From Zizania palustris (lineage: Eukaryota; Streptophyta; Magnoliopsida; Poales; Poaceae): a DNA stretch of 64,000 bases. The translations under genes were made by a program, and so were the position numbers. The stretch covers positions 23,242,390-23,306,389 of the forward strand of contig JAAALK010000284.1 of NCBI GenBank assembly GCA_019279435.1. The letters run 5' to 3'. The notes under the pieces are model-generated. The model was not told where the DNA came from. It saw only the letters and a list, made by a program, of their open reading frames with translations, and did not search any database. Positions 44,311 to 55,554 of the stretch are shown piece after piece. Every line of letters starts with the position of its first letter. Position 1 is the first letter of the stretch.

Positions 44311-47090
44311 GTCCTCCAGTCATCGATCCTGCACGATTAGTGGTCATAAGTGGGAGCAAACGGTCTGACACCAGGTTTAGCAAAGGAGCTAAACTAGTGT
44401 CGAGCCATCTGCTCAAAAGAAGGAAAGCAGAAAAAATCATAAGAGTCTGGACCAAAGCGCGACTCAAAGCGCGGTCCTTGGTTCTACCTAAAGTCTCGGC
44501 CACAAGGTCCAAAGTCGTATCCAGAACGACATGGAGCTCTGCCAGAGCGAAAACCACCCTCCGGAGCACGGGCTTTAAAGTTGTCTCCTCTACCACCACC
44601 TACATGACTCGGCCTGGCCTCTCCCCACGTAGAGGGACTTTCTATCTACCACCCTGCTGGTATAATTGCTCCTTCCCACTTCGAGCTCTCTCTGCTCTCT
44701 CAACCGGCTTCCTCCTGAAGCAAAACTCCTCAAGATGCCCGTCTCTCTGACAAAACTCACAGTGATAGGTAGGCTTCTTGGGATGTGGTTGAGGCTTGGC
44801 GTTCTTGGGCTTGGTGGTGTTGGGTGTAGACTCTTTGGTGTGTGAGGGTCTAGGTAGAGAGTCAAGAGAAGTGTGGAGATGTTTGGGCTTTGGGACCCAT
44901 ATGGGCTTCTTGGGTAGAGCTTTAGGTTGTTCTTGGAACACTCCATCCTTGGGCTGACTAGCCTGGAAAGACTCCATGGTGTGAGTCTTGGGATATATAT
45001 GCTCAAGAGTTATCTTACTCCACTCCACAGCCCGGCTAATAGCACTCTCAAAATCAGCCTTGGTATAGGTGTAACCTACCCCAAACCCATCCTGCCTCTT
45101 GAACTGCTGGATCATCATGCCGAGTTGTGGCTCTCTAGCACTCACCCAACTCAGGATCTGACAGAGGTAAAAGTTCTCATTCTGAGCATTAGCTAGCTCC
45201 TCTCTCAAAGAAGCTAGCACCTCCACTTGAGACAAGCAAATCTCACACTCTCTATCAACTTGGACAGACTTCTCAGCTTTTAGCTTGATCAGCTACAATC
45301 TCAGGGACAAGCAGTTCTCACAAACAGTGGGTGGAACTGATAGTGTCTCAAGCTCTAGCCTAGTCTGCTCTAGTTCAGCTCTGACTCTCTCCAACTCACC
45401 CAACTGCTCATCATCCTTGGCTTTTAGCTTAGCTAAACTAGCTAGATGGGATGGGCAGTCTTCACAGGGCATGACGACAGTGGCATGAGCATATTTTAGC
45501 TCCATCTGAGCGCTCTCAAGCTCAGTGGCCAAAGAGTCTCTCTCATCTACCCTCTCTGTGTACATGGACTTCAGAGTCATCAGGTCACACAGTATCACCT
45601 CATAGTTTGGGCACTCACTGCTACCACCCAAGCAAGGGGAAGAAGATAGACTCTCAATCCTGCCATTGGCCATGGCAAGCTCACTCTCAAGCTCATCTAT
45701 TCTCTTCTTAGCCCCTCTAAGCAGTTTCTCCCTGATACCTCAACTCCTAACGGTTCTCTTCAAGTAAATCAACAACTTCTTGTTCATAAGAAGATACCTT
45801 TTCATCGTCGTCATCGTCGGAGTTGTCGGGGGAGCCCTTCTCTTCCTTATCCCCAAGAGCCATTGAGCAGAAGCTCTTGCGGGATTTCCGGCAATGGTGC
45901 GAGCGGCTCTACGGCTTGTCTCCGAAGGCCATGAAGTAGAGGCCCGCCGGATCGTCCTTGTCCTTCCCCTTCCTGATCACGATCTCCTCATCACTTGATC
46001 TTGATGAAGAGGAAGAAGACGAAGACCTCTTGGAGTAGCTTCTCTCCATCTCAGTGAAGAAGGCCTTGTCTCGCTTCTTGTTCTCACGCCGGTAGTCCTT
46101 CAAGGCCTTTCGAAAGAATCTTGTCTTGGGCTTGCCCTTTGTGAAGGTGGAGTTGTCATGCTTGCCGGAGTCGTAGGAGCCACCATCGGTACCCTTCTTG
46201 TGACCATTCCGCTTGGGGCAGTCGGCGATGAAATGACCTAGATCACCACACTCAAAGCATCCGGATTTTGTGTCGTTTCTTTTGAACATTCGCTTATCAT
46301 AGACACGACACACCCAGTTGTTAAACAGACACATATCATCATCTTCTAGCAAATCAAGCTGGTCCTCAGTGATAGACATCAAGGAGAACCCAGCACAGCT
46401 CAAAGAAGAGGAGTCAGCAGAAGGTGTCGCAAGGGCTAGGGTTTTTGAGCCAGACCCAGTGAGATTTGATCTCAACTGGATATCAACCTCTATGGCCTTA
46501 AGCTTGCTGAAAAGCTCTGCGATAGTCAAGGTATCATAAGAAGTGCTCTCAATAATAGAGGATATCTTGATCTCCCAGATCTTAGGGTCTAAGGTATGAA
46601 GAACCTTGAGCGCCTGCTCATGATCTGAGACCAACTGAACTCCATCGGCCTTGTTGGCCCGAAACTTGTTGATGATCGATTCAAAATGACCAAACAAAGC
46701 TTCAACAGATTCACCCGGCTTCTATGTGAAATTTTCATATTCACGTCGGTAGGTCTAATAGAGCTGAGCCTTGACCTGGGCTGTCCCCTCATGGTGTGCC
46801 TGGAGGGTAGCCCAGATCTCTCTAGCACTGCTGAGATGGCTCACACGCTCAAACTCAGTGGCACCTAAACCAAAAAACAAAATGTTCACCGCTTTGTTGT
46901 TGTTCTGATGCTGGGCGATTATCTCGGGGGATGTACGCTCAGCAACAGGAAGTATGGTAAAAGTAGTGTGAACACAGACGTCCCAGATGTCCGAGCTCTG
47001 GCTCATGAGATAGGCTAGCATGCGAGTCTTCCAATAAGTGTAGCTTAAAGCTTCTAGGGACGGGACCTTGCCAGAAGACGTCATGATCAC
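44311..47090 (-). pseudogene. gag: C2 gag, degenerate
   Basis: Order on the minus strand: N-terminal copia gag domain (47090-46755; YWKTRMLAYLMSQSSDIWD, EIWATLQAHHEGTAQVKAQL). Two in-frame TAGs follow, at 46755 and near 46722. Next is the UBN2-type body (46697-45909) with the zinc knuckle CFECGDLGHFIADC and a Ser-rich tail. A heptad-rich segment follows (45673-45293; LASLAKLKAKDDEQLGELER), then 45235-44642 with a second CCHC knuckle (CEFCQRDGHLEEFC). The part nearest the protease (about 44600-44311) is frameshifted. Confidence 0.85.
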
Positions 47091-47131
47091 TACCTTAGGT
47101 TAGAACCGGTTAAGGTATGGAAAAACCCTAA

Positions 47132-47147
47132 CCAAGCTCTGATACCA
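47132..47147 (-). other. Primer-binding site of C2
   Basis: The minus strand reads TGGTATCAGAGCTTGG two bases after the 5' LTR. This is complementary to the 3' end of initiator tRNA-Met, as usual for copia elements. Confidence 0.9.
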
Positions 47148-47149
47148 CT

Positions 47150-48541
47150 TGTAGGACCAAAAGTAACGACCAGAGGGGGTGAATGGACGCCTAAAAATTC
47201 TTGTGAATTAATGGCCTTCTCCCAACACCCAACGCACCTCAAAAATATCCAACAGAAACTAAAATGAATCATAAGTGATAAAAATAATCTAGCCTAAAAA
47301 TGATCGGTGTCCTAGTTGAAAAGACACCACCACAATGTTCAAAGGCAGATTAACAGATCATTCAAAACATGGGTTTTTCAAGCTTCATGAAAGTAAATCA
47401 TCACAGGCATTTAATTTAAGTGCACGCAAAACGAGATGAAGATTTACTGTTCAAAATTTGTATCCTGGATGAAACTTGCCGAAGCCTGCACCGGTAGATG
47501 TCGAAGCCTTCAAAACTTGCTTCGTCACTGGAGTCTGAAATTTGGCTCGTCGAAGTCTGCTTCGGCAGCCTTCGAAGCCCATGCGCCTGAGTGTCGGATC
47601 TTGTGTGCTGGTCAGTCGAAGTCTGCATGAACTAGCACCGATGAAGCCTGCCTCCGCAAGGACTTCGCATACTCAGAGAAAAATACGTCGAACCCCAAAG
47701 CCCTTCGCACTAAGCACAGCTTCAACGAATCCTCGTGCAGTGCAGAGCTTCAGCGCTGTCTCCCACACGCCTGCTGCATGCCTGATTAGAGATTTGCTTG
47801 GTGAGCCAATGATGCGAATCCAGGAGAACTCGTGATGAACAGGAGAGCCAAAGTGCGGTGGCGCACAAAAACAACAACAAAAAAAGGAATGAACTCTGAT
47901 ATTTTGATTAATGTGAGTTAAACCTAACCCTAGGGATTGGGGCCCTATTTATAGGCAGCCCAATAGACTAGGAAAAATCAAAAATACCCTTAGGGTTTAA
48001 ACAGATGCTGAAATAAAAATGGAAAAGACCAACATGCCCTTAGGATTTTTACAGACTCGACTGACAGACTGTGGACCTAAAGGCAAAATAGTAAAATCCT
48101 AAATAAAGATAACTTGTCCTAATGCGGAGCTTTCGTAGCAGCTACGGCTTCGCCTCAGAACGGTCAGATCCGAGATCACCGGTCGTCAGTTTTGCGGCGA
48201 AACTAACAAAGCGTCTACTGTCTTCGCACCGGGTACCCGAATTGGGCCGACCCAATTCCGTAGCTCCCTCAGCCCAGCAATCGCTCACTGCCCGTGTACC
48301 TGAGTCAATCCCGGTCAATAGACCAGTGGATCCTCTGCTGCTCCTAGCCCATGTACTCGGATTGGGCCAGCCCGATTTTGCGGCCCCTCTGCCCGATAGT
48401 CGCTCGTTGCCCGTGTACCTGAGTCACACGTGGCCCAGACACAGCAGGTCTCATCTTCTCTTCTTGCCCTCTTTACTTCCATTGACAATCACTCATCACA
48501 TCTGGAGCCATGAGGCTCATGCTCTTCAACATGGCTACTCA
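47150..48541 (-). repeat. 5' LTR of C2
   Basis: From TGTAGGACCA at 47150 to GGCTACTCA at 48541, followed by the target duplication CTTAC. A minus-strand TATA box lies near 47947-47954. It is about 330 bp longer than the 3' copy, retaining a CTTCG-rich stretch. Confidence 0.93.
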
Positions 48542-48546
48542 CTTAC

Positions 48547-49322
48547 CATAGCACTTTGGTATGAACTAGGACACTACAGTGTATGCCAAGACCAATGTCT
48601 TAAGCTTCTAATGATCTTTGCTTGATCTAGGCTTGGCTTGGTCAGTTAGCATAAGGTTGACAAGCAAATAACCCCTAGCACTAAAATCAAAAAGAAAAAG
48701 GATTAAACGCTTGAGAATATTTCATAATTACAACTTTGCTGATGCTCCATGTAATATGACTATGCATGTCTAGGTAGTATTTGCTAGCTTTTGCAGTTCC
48801 TGCCTTAACTTATCTAGATGACTTGTCTAAGTGGTGATGCTTTTATTTTCAAACAATCTCAAATGTTCATGCATCAAATATTGAATTTGGAATATGTTAA
48901 CTTGAGCTGAACATCTAAGCCTGACATTATGATTTGGAATATTTTTGCACTATATGTCTTCATACTTTTCATCATTTTGAAGCCTTGCGTCTTTTGTTGC
49001 TCCTTGATTCTTGCATTGCCAAAGGGGGAGAGCATGCCTTGTTGCCTACCAAAGGGGAAAATCAAGTGAAGAAGTTTGAAGGGGGACTGAATTTTATGCC
49101 AAAAAGGGGAAAACTTGCACTACTTATCTATGCTTTCATGCTTGCCTTGCTGAAGGGGGAGTTTTATCCAAATGATTTTCATGAGCCAAAGGGACGAGAT
49201 TATTTGATCAAGTGACATGATTTGGATCTTGTTCTGAGTTTTTATGGTCACTTGTGCGCTGAAAAATTTCAATTTTTCTTGAACTTGAATTTGGTTGTCA
49301 ATGCACTCATCAAGGGGGAGAT
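48547..49322 (+). other. C1 3' non-coding region, second part, with repeated polypurine tracts
   Basis: Continuation of 18138-18660. Purine tracts of the form AAGGGGGAG occur at about 49024, 49080, 49152 and 49312, plus shorter AAAGGGGAAAA runs. The last one (CAAGGGGGAGAT) abuts the LTR and is the likely plus-strand primer. No gene is supported. Confidence 0.75.
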
Positions 49323-51257
49323 TGAGAAACCAAGTTGAGATGTGCCTTGGTTTCAAGTCTATAATGAGTGATTGACAAGTTTTCTTCTGGGCGAAGGGGT
49401 CCCTCCAAAGGGGTTCAGAGGTGTTTTACCGAAGGGTTTGGTGTTTGCTGGCTACAGCTGTTGCAGCGGAGTATGTCTGTCAGAGGGGTCCTGCAGTATA
49501 CGATGAAATGTCTATACCGAAGGGCTCGGTACTTTGGGCGGTACACCGAAGTGTGTACTGAAGGTTGTTTACCAGAGATGGCTCTAGGGTACTAGAAACA
49601 CTTGTCTGCTTGTCAGTGGTGTGCAGGTGACTTCAAAGGCATCAGGACGGTTTGCAGTAGGTGAACCTGGGTCAAGCGAGAGACTGGATGCCAAGCGAGC
49701 GAGGAGCTCGGTCATGAAGGCTAAAAGTGCGGAGGGTTCCTCTGGATGAAGGTACCCCGAGGCAAAGTCCTCGGAGGCGAGACACTTCGAAGGGTGACTC
49801 TGAAGGAGTGACTTCGAAGACTGGCGGACAAAGTCCTCAGGATTGAGGCAAGACGTTTGACGTGTGCTCTAGATGGAGGCACTCGAAGGGACACTTGACG
49901 AAGGTCTTAGAAGTCGAGGTGCATCGAAGGAAAGGTCCGGGAATGGCTCTTCGGTAGTGTGCTCGAAGCTGAGACATTACGAAGTAGTGCTTGTGGTAGT
50001 GCTTCATGCGGAGGCCTTGGATGGAGGGACTTCGGAATGTGGCAATGGTACTCCGAAGGTGGGGCTTCAGAGTGTGGATGACTTGAGGTACTTCGGCCAT
50101 GCATGGCTTCGGTACATGGACTGACGGAGTTCGAGCTAGGAGTAGCTGCGAAGCCTTGGTGGTCCACTCTGGAGGTGATGGTGCGAAGACTCAATGGCTT
50201 TGATGGCTTCAACTCAAAACCATCACTGTATCGAAGACTGACTTCGGTGAAGCGAAGGCCTTTGGGTTCGAAGCGAGTTACCGAAGCCTTTGGACACCTC
50301 GTGTGCGAAGGGGCTCTAGAAGATTCCGCTTTGCAAATGCTGATCATGTCTGCTCTGCAAAAGTCGATGTTGTCTCCTCTATGTAGCTGACAAAAGAAGC
50401 CTCCAATAAGGTAGACTACCAGTTGTACCCCCGTGTCTGGCAAAGACAAAATCACTGTAAACCCAAGGGGTATTGTAGTCTAATCGCAAGTTAGAGTAGT
50501 GCCTATAAAAGGAGAGGCAGGCTAGGGGCTAGGGCAACACTGTGCACTCCATTTTTAGAACCTTCTGTTTTCCTGTAGCTTTGGCCAGCCACCATGAAGA
50601 GGTCTCTGTATTTGTGAGTTTTTGTGTTCCTTGTTCTTGCAATGAAATTTCCATTCTGTTTTTCATCTATTGCTTGAACTTGTATCTGCATTTTGCACTG
50701 CATGAGTTAAGTTTTCTGAATTCCAGTTCGTTCTGTGCCAAGTAGAGTTTTTGCTCTGTGTCAATGAAGTGTGTTTGTCTCCTATGCGTGCATGTTCTTT
50801 TTGTGTAATCGGAGGCTAGGCCTCCCTATTTACTAGCGAAGCACCCTGCGAAGTGTCCATTCGAGGCCTTTTTTCTTCTCATAGACGAAGTCCTTAGTGC
50901 AGTCAGTTTGTGTCTATTTTCTACACTTCAAAATAAGAAGCCTAGTACTAGTGGCTAGTGCAGAGTATTCGTTCGGAGCCCGCGGAGGGAAACATACTCG
51001 TGCGAAGTACAGTAGTGCGAAGCCTGCTCGAAGGCACCTCGTGTGCGGAGCCTGCACTATCTTTGTAGAGTTGAGTCTTTGAGTGCGAGCGAAGTAATCT
51101 GCACTTTGAACTTTTACCTCTTTTGAAGCCTGTGTTCGGAGTGTGTTCGATACCTCTGAACCAGAAACTTCAAAGGGTGTGTTCGAAGCCTGTTCAGTAG
51201 AATAGAATTTTAAAAGCTCCCATTCACCCCCCTCTGGTAGCCTGTTTTGGTCCAATA
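49323..51257 (+). repeat. 3' LTR of C1
   Basis: Starts TGAGAAACC after the polypurine tract. It ends near 51257 in the context CACCCCCCTCTGG...TTTTGGTCCAATA, matching the GGTCCTACA end of related LTRs imperfectly. A plus-strand TATA box (TATAAAAG) is at 50504-50511. It is dense in CGAAG/CTTCG motifs (about 49390-50330 and 50840-51200). The 5' LTR is outside the window. Confidence 0.82.
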
Positions 51258-52120
51258 GAGGCAGTGTCATGAAAACTTTATTTTGATGGGTTGTCTTGCA
51301 AGAATGGCCAAGGTATTGAAGTGGTTCTCATATCACCTAAGGGTATGCACTTTGAGATCTCGGTCCGTATAGAATTTCCTTCTACTAATAACCAAGCCAA
51401 ATATGAAGCTTTATTGCTAGGGCTTTAATTGCTAAGATCCATGGGTGTTAAACATGTTTATGCATGTGGTTATTCTCTATTAGTTGTGCTACAAGTAGCT
51501 AAACTCGCTGTGTGTTTTAATGGTTTATTAAATAGCTACTTGGATAAATGTCTAGACATAATTGTCATTTTTGATGATTTTGAAATTTCTCATGTGTCTA
51601 GAGAAGCCAACTCATTAGCAAATGATTTCGCTCAACAAGCATCTGGCTATCAAACGAAAATAGGCAAATTTTTGCACAAGAAAAGATGATGCTTAAAAAT
51701 TTAGTGTCAACCGAGATTAAGTACTTCGGTCTGACCGGCTTGACGTGGCCAGTATGACCAGCCCTTGTTAGTCGTCTGATAACGGTTGGTCTGACCGACC
51801 CACCAAGGCCGGTCTGACCGACGTGTGCTAGATTGACTCAAAGCTCATGGGGCAACTCCAGGTTTATGATTTAAATGCCAATTCAAATGAGGATTTGGCA
51901 CACACTGCTGTAATTCATAAGGATGATTGGAGAATCCTAATCGTCCAATATTTGAAAGATCCCAGTCAAAGGGTTGATCGGAAAGTTCGGCGGCAGGCAT
52001 TTAAATTTTTGTTGCTTGACGATGTGTTGTATCGCCAAACTATTGATGGAGTACTTCTAAAGTGCTTATATGCCGATCAATCTAGAGTGGCTACAAGAGA
52101 AGTCCATGAGGGACTTTGTG
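51258..52120 (+). pseudogene. pol: G1 RNase H and integrase zinc-finger start
   Basis: The frame reads LYFDGLSCKNGQG, VVLISPKGMHFEIS and PSTNNQAKYEALLLG, an archaeal-type RNase H as in Tat elements. A TGA precedes it (where W is expected before KLYFDG) and a TAA follows at 51426. Homology continues with DIIVIFDDFEISHVSREANSL and, after a GC-rich interruption (about 51700-51840), with LNANSNEDLAHTA and KFLLLDDVLYRQTIDGVLLK. It ends at EVHEGLC, where CACTA-2 enters. The next residues, GTHQSAQKM, are at 54445. Confidence 0.8.
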
Positions 52121-54444
52121 CACTACAAGAAAATAGTAAATTTTCGTTGGCAATTTTAACTTCCACCGGCTTTTGATTGTGTCCAATGGAAGTTAAAAGA
52201 CTTTCGCCCCCGCCCGGGATAAAAGTCATAACTTCCATCGGCCAACATTAAAGCCGACAGAAGTTAAAGTTAACTTTCATCGGCTTTAGATGTGGCCGAC
52301 GGAAGTTACGTTTCCAGCAGCGCGCCTTCTTTTTCCCAGCCCGTGCCCTTCTTTTTCCTAGCCCATGCCTTCTTTTAACCCTAGGTTTTTCCGCCCCCGC
52401 CTCCCTGCCTCGCCTCCCGGCCGCCGCCTCCGCGCCTCCTAGCCTCGCCCTGCACTGCCGGTCATCATCTCCGCCCGGAGGCCACCATCTTTGCCCACCT
52501 ACCGGTAGCCGCCTTGCCCTACATCGTCAGCCGCCGCTTCGCTCCGATGTCCGCCGTCTTCACCCGCCTGTAGCAGCAGCAGGATGATGCCAAAGACAGC
52601 GACGGTGAATTCGAAGGGTGGAAGAGGAGCGGCATCGAGGTGAGGGCCCTGCAATTTGGCTATGATAGGTAGGCACCGCTGTTCGCGCGCTTCGATCTCC
52701 GCATCGCGCCTGGCTCACGCTGCCTCCTCATCGGCGCAAACGGATCCGGTATTCCCTAACCCTAACCCGATCCCTCCGACGAGTGGCGATTCGTATGTAA
52801 TCCTGTGGGTTCCACTAATCGATGCTTAGGATTAGCTTTTCCGATGGATTCACACCCGCTTGATTTGGTGGCTTTGTCCACCGAATGTGAAGTGTGGGGA
52901 TTTACGGGTTTCCGTTCCTCCATTCATGTTTTTGAAGTAATTGGCATGTAATTTGTTTGCTAGTTACCGGGAGGAGAGGTTTCTCCTGTACACATCACAT
53001 TTGAATGACTCCGAATTATGTGTTGTTCATGGTGGTATCCTTGAAATTTTGGGATTCTGCACTCTGGTATTCCAACCTTCTTTGAGGCAAATGCTTCTCT
53101 GCATTTGTGCTTGAGTTGGAGCTAAAGCTATATACACTTAGGTGATTAACAAAAATGTAGTTCAGAGGAGTGATATATTTTATACAAATTAGGATCCTCC
53201 CTAACAAGGAAAATTGTTTACCCATTTTGGATCTGATAGAAGCTACATTCTTATCTTGAATTATCTACGTTCTGTACACCAATTTATGTACCAATTTAAT
53301 GTCAAACTGCAGGCAAGACCACACAGCTTGTGTGCAATGGTGATCTTTCCTACTTAGGTGGTTCATGGAGTCGGACTATTGGTTCAGCTGTAAGTTTTCC
53401 TTTTCTGTTTACTTTCTAGTTTCTACAATAAATGGAAACCAGTTCATAATTGGTTTATATTTCTTCATGATCAATGTTTGGCTTGTTTGCACAAGTGCAC
53501 ATTTCCTAATGTGTTTTTTCCACGAAATTCATGGGTTCTACTCTATCCAAGTTTTTTCGCTGATGCTGGATGACAAATATAGTTGCATTTGTTAATTCTG
53601 TTTCAGTTTCTTAGATTTTATGGGTCTTTGACCCTGAAATTTAATTTTTGCTGTAAAAATAATTATTAGAAGATTCATGTTTCCTTAGTTCATTTATTAA
53701 GAGTTAGTATGAGTGGAGTTTGATAATAGTAAATGGCATAACAGCCATATTATACATTGGCAATTCATTCTTGCACATGATTGGTTTTGCAGAGCAATGC
53801 ATGTGTATCTAACACATTTAACTTTCTCAGTGTGATGTTCCACTCCAAGGCGACTTTTCTGCTGAGCACATGATTTTTGGAGGTATGCTACGCACAATTA
53901 TGCATGTCATAACCCATTAACATTCTTCGGTTTGTATGAGATGAAAGCTGTGAGACAATCTTCTTTGCTTGTAGAAAAATTGTCATCCATTTTGTCATGC
54001 TCACTGGACTTTATGAATTGCATGTAGCTATTTAGCAAAATGATGTATTAGATGTAATAGATGTTAGTTATTTTATCAGATTTTAGTTCATGTGTGTTCA
54101 TTGGACTATTTCTTTTTAAAAAAGGAAAAAGTAACTTCCGTTGGCCACACATTAGCCGACGGAAGTTACTTTTTTTGTTTTTTTCTGTTTTTCCATTAAC
54201 TTCTGTCAGTCGTACATTAGCCGACGGAAGTTAAGTGTGTTTTTGCTGACATGGCAAAATACCCCGATAACTTCCGTCGGCCACGTGAAACCGATGGAAG
54301 TTAGCTAACTTCCGTCGAACCGCTTCTGTCGGCCAAATGCCGACGGAAATTAGCGTTTTGCCAACGGAAGTTAGCTTCTTCCGTTGGGAAATGGCTATCT
54401 TTCGTCGGCTTTGGCCGATGGAAGTTTGCCGAATTGTTGTAGTG
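52121..54444 (+). mobile_element. Non-autonomous CACTA-2 with a captured host gene fragment
   Basis: A 2,324-bp element from CACTACAAGAAAAT to TTGTTGTAGTG with a perfect 3-bp duplication GTG (52118-52120, 54445-54447). Subterminal hairpin arrays are at 52143-52310 and 54133-54430, with the same CTTCCGTCGGC core as CACTA-1 and CACTA-3. It has no transposase. The interior holds three exons and intervening introns of an ABC-protein gene (52612-53882). A 5' GC-rich stretch (52370-52600) could be captured UTR and N-terminal sequence. Confidence 0.95.
52612..53882 (+). pseudogene. Captured fragment of an ABCI-type (non-intrinsic) ABC protein gene
   Basis: Three exons with GT-AG introns. The first, about 52612-52748, reads GIEVRALQFGYDR, then TAG, then APLFARFDLRIAPGSRCLLI and GANGSG. 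The second, 53313-53389, reads GKTTQLVCNGDLSYLGGSWS and RTIGSA. The third, 53831-53882, reads CDVPLQGDFSAEHMIFG. These match the plant ABCI19-21-type soluble ATPase subunits, around Walker A. Phases join in frame across both introns. Compared with the family, roughly 30 residues between Walker A (GSGKT) and TQLVCNGD are missing. A TAG replaces a glutamine-type codon in exon 1. Introns are retained, so genomic DNA was captured, not cDNA. It sits in the same orientation as the element. Confidence 0.82.
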
Positions 54445-55470
54445 GTGGTACTCATCAGTCGGCCCAGAAAATGAGTTGGATGCTCAAAAGAGCGGTTTTT
54501 TCTTGGCCGACTATGACTGGGGACTATTTTAAATATTATAGAGGGTGTGAAGCATGTCAAAAATTTGGTAATATTTAGTTGGCTCCTGCGTCACTACTTA
54601 ACCTTATTATGAAACCACGACCATTCTGAGGTTGGGGCTTGGACTTCCTCGGTCAAATTCATCCTCCCTCTTCAAAAGGGCATTGGTTCATGTTGATGGC
54701 GACGGATTACTTCACCAAGTGGGCCGAGGCCGTGCCTCTCAAGACCATGACTCATAATGAGGTAATTGATTTCATCTTGAAGCACATTATACATAGATTC
54801 GGTATTCCCCAAACTCTCACTACGAATCAAGGTACTTCATTTATCGCCAAAGAAGTGAGAGACTTTGCTGAATTCTATGGTATTAAGTTGGTAAACTCTT
54901 CACCATACTATACTCAAGCCAATGGTCAGGCCGAGTCTAGTAATAAAACTATAATTAAGCCCATTAAGAATAAAGTTGAAGAGATTCCTAAAAGGTGGCG
55001 TGAAGTGCTTTATGAGGCGTTATGGGCTTGTAGAGTTGGAAAGCATGGTGCTACCAAAGTTATTCCATATGAGTTAGTATATGGACAAGATTTCTTAAGC
55101 AAGATGGCTTATCGGTTGATGAATATGAAACTCTTTTGAAGGATAACTTGGAAGAGGTGATCGATAAGAGATTAAGGGCTCTAGAAGCTATAGAAAGAGA
55201 CAAAAGAAGAGTGCTAGAGCCTACAACAAAAGAGTCAAAGCAAAATCGTTTCAAGTTGGTGACTTGGTTTGGAAGACGATTTTGCCATTAGATAGTAAAA
55301 GCCCCAAATTTGGTAAATGGTCGCCTAGTTGGGAAGGTCCTTTTAAAGTAGCTAAAATTGCCACAGGTAATGCATACTTGTTAGAGTCTCTACAAGGAAA
55401 GTGATTTCGGAGAGCTTTAAATGGTAGGTATTTGAAAAGGTACTTCTCAAGTGTATGGCAAAGCGCTTAA
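54445..55470 (+). pseudogene. pol: G1 integrase
   Basis: After CACTA-2 the frame continues GTHQSAQKMSWMLKRAVFSW and GCEACQKFGN, the zinc-finger end. A TAG (about 54577) and a TGA (about 54627) follow. The open part 54639-55139 has LDFLGQIHPPSSKGHWFM with a catalytic Asp, TLTTNQGTSFIAKEV and QANGQAESSNK with the Glu. The second catalytic Asp, normally in TDNGT, reads Asn here (TNQGT). A frameshift near 55115 leads to the C-terminal part (ERDKRRVLEPTTKES) up to about 55470. Confidence 0.85.
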
Positions 55471-55554
55471 AGTGTCAAAAGGCCTATATGGAGTATATCG
55501 CCCTTAGCCCGTTGTGCTTTTAACTCACTAAGTTTTCTAAAAGGCAGGGGGCAT

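Larger units (their letters stand above)
18666..48541 (-). mobile_element. SIRE/Maximus-type copia element C2, full length with nested insertions
   Basis: LTRs at 18666-19727 (3') and 47150-48541 (5') are flanked by the 5-bp duplication CTTAC at 18661-18665 and 48542-48546. The minus-strand order is PBS (47132-47147), gag, protease, integrase, RT, RNase H, then a purine-rich 3' region. Gypsy G3 (20440-39114) interrupts its 3' region and a solo LTR (40249-41654) its RNase H. Sampled LTR stretches differ by about 7-8%, so it is older than G3 and T1. The RT catalytic YVDD segment is deleted and several stops are present, so it is dead. Confidence 0.93.
1441..51257 (+). mobile_element. SIRE/Maximus-type copia element C1 (5' end outside window, multiply interrupted)
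   Basis: C1 runs on the plus strand as gag (1441-3396), protease, integrase and reverse transcriptase start (3599-5469), rest of RT and RNase H (16940-18137), a 3' region rich in purine tracts (18138-18660 and 48547-49322) and a 3' LTR (49323 to about 51257). Domain order PR-INT-RT-RH identifies Ty1/copia. Two CCHC knuckles in gag, a long purine-rich 3' region and a roughly 1.9-kb LTR point to the SIRE/Maximus lineage. Insertions G2, T1 and C2 with precise junctions account for the gaps. All reading frames are broken, so C1 is a dead copy. Confidence 0.85.

Noticed and set aside
51700..51840. GGTCTGACCGACC-type repeats as a separate element
   Set aside because: Short motif related to the GGCCGGT motif of this gypsy family; no ends or duplication seen.
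52741..52775. CCCTAACCCTAACCCGA resembling interstitial telomere repeat
   Set aside because: Two units inside an intron of the captured ABC fragment; common by chance in plant introns.
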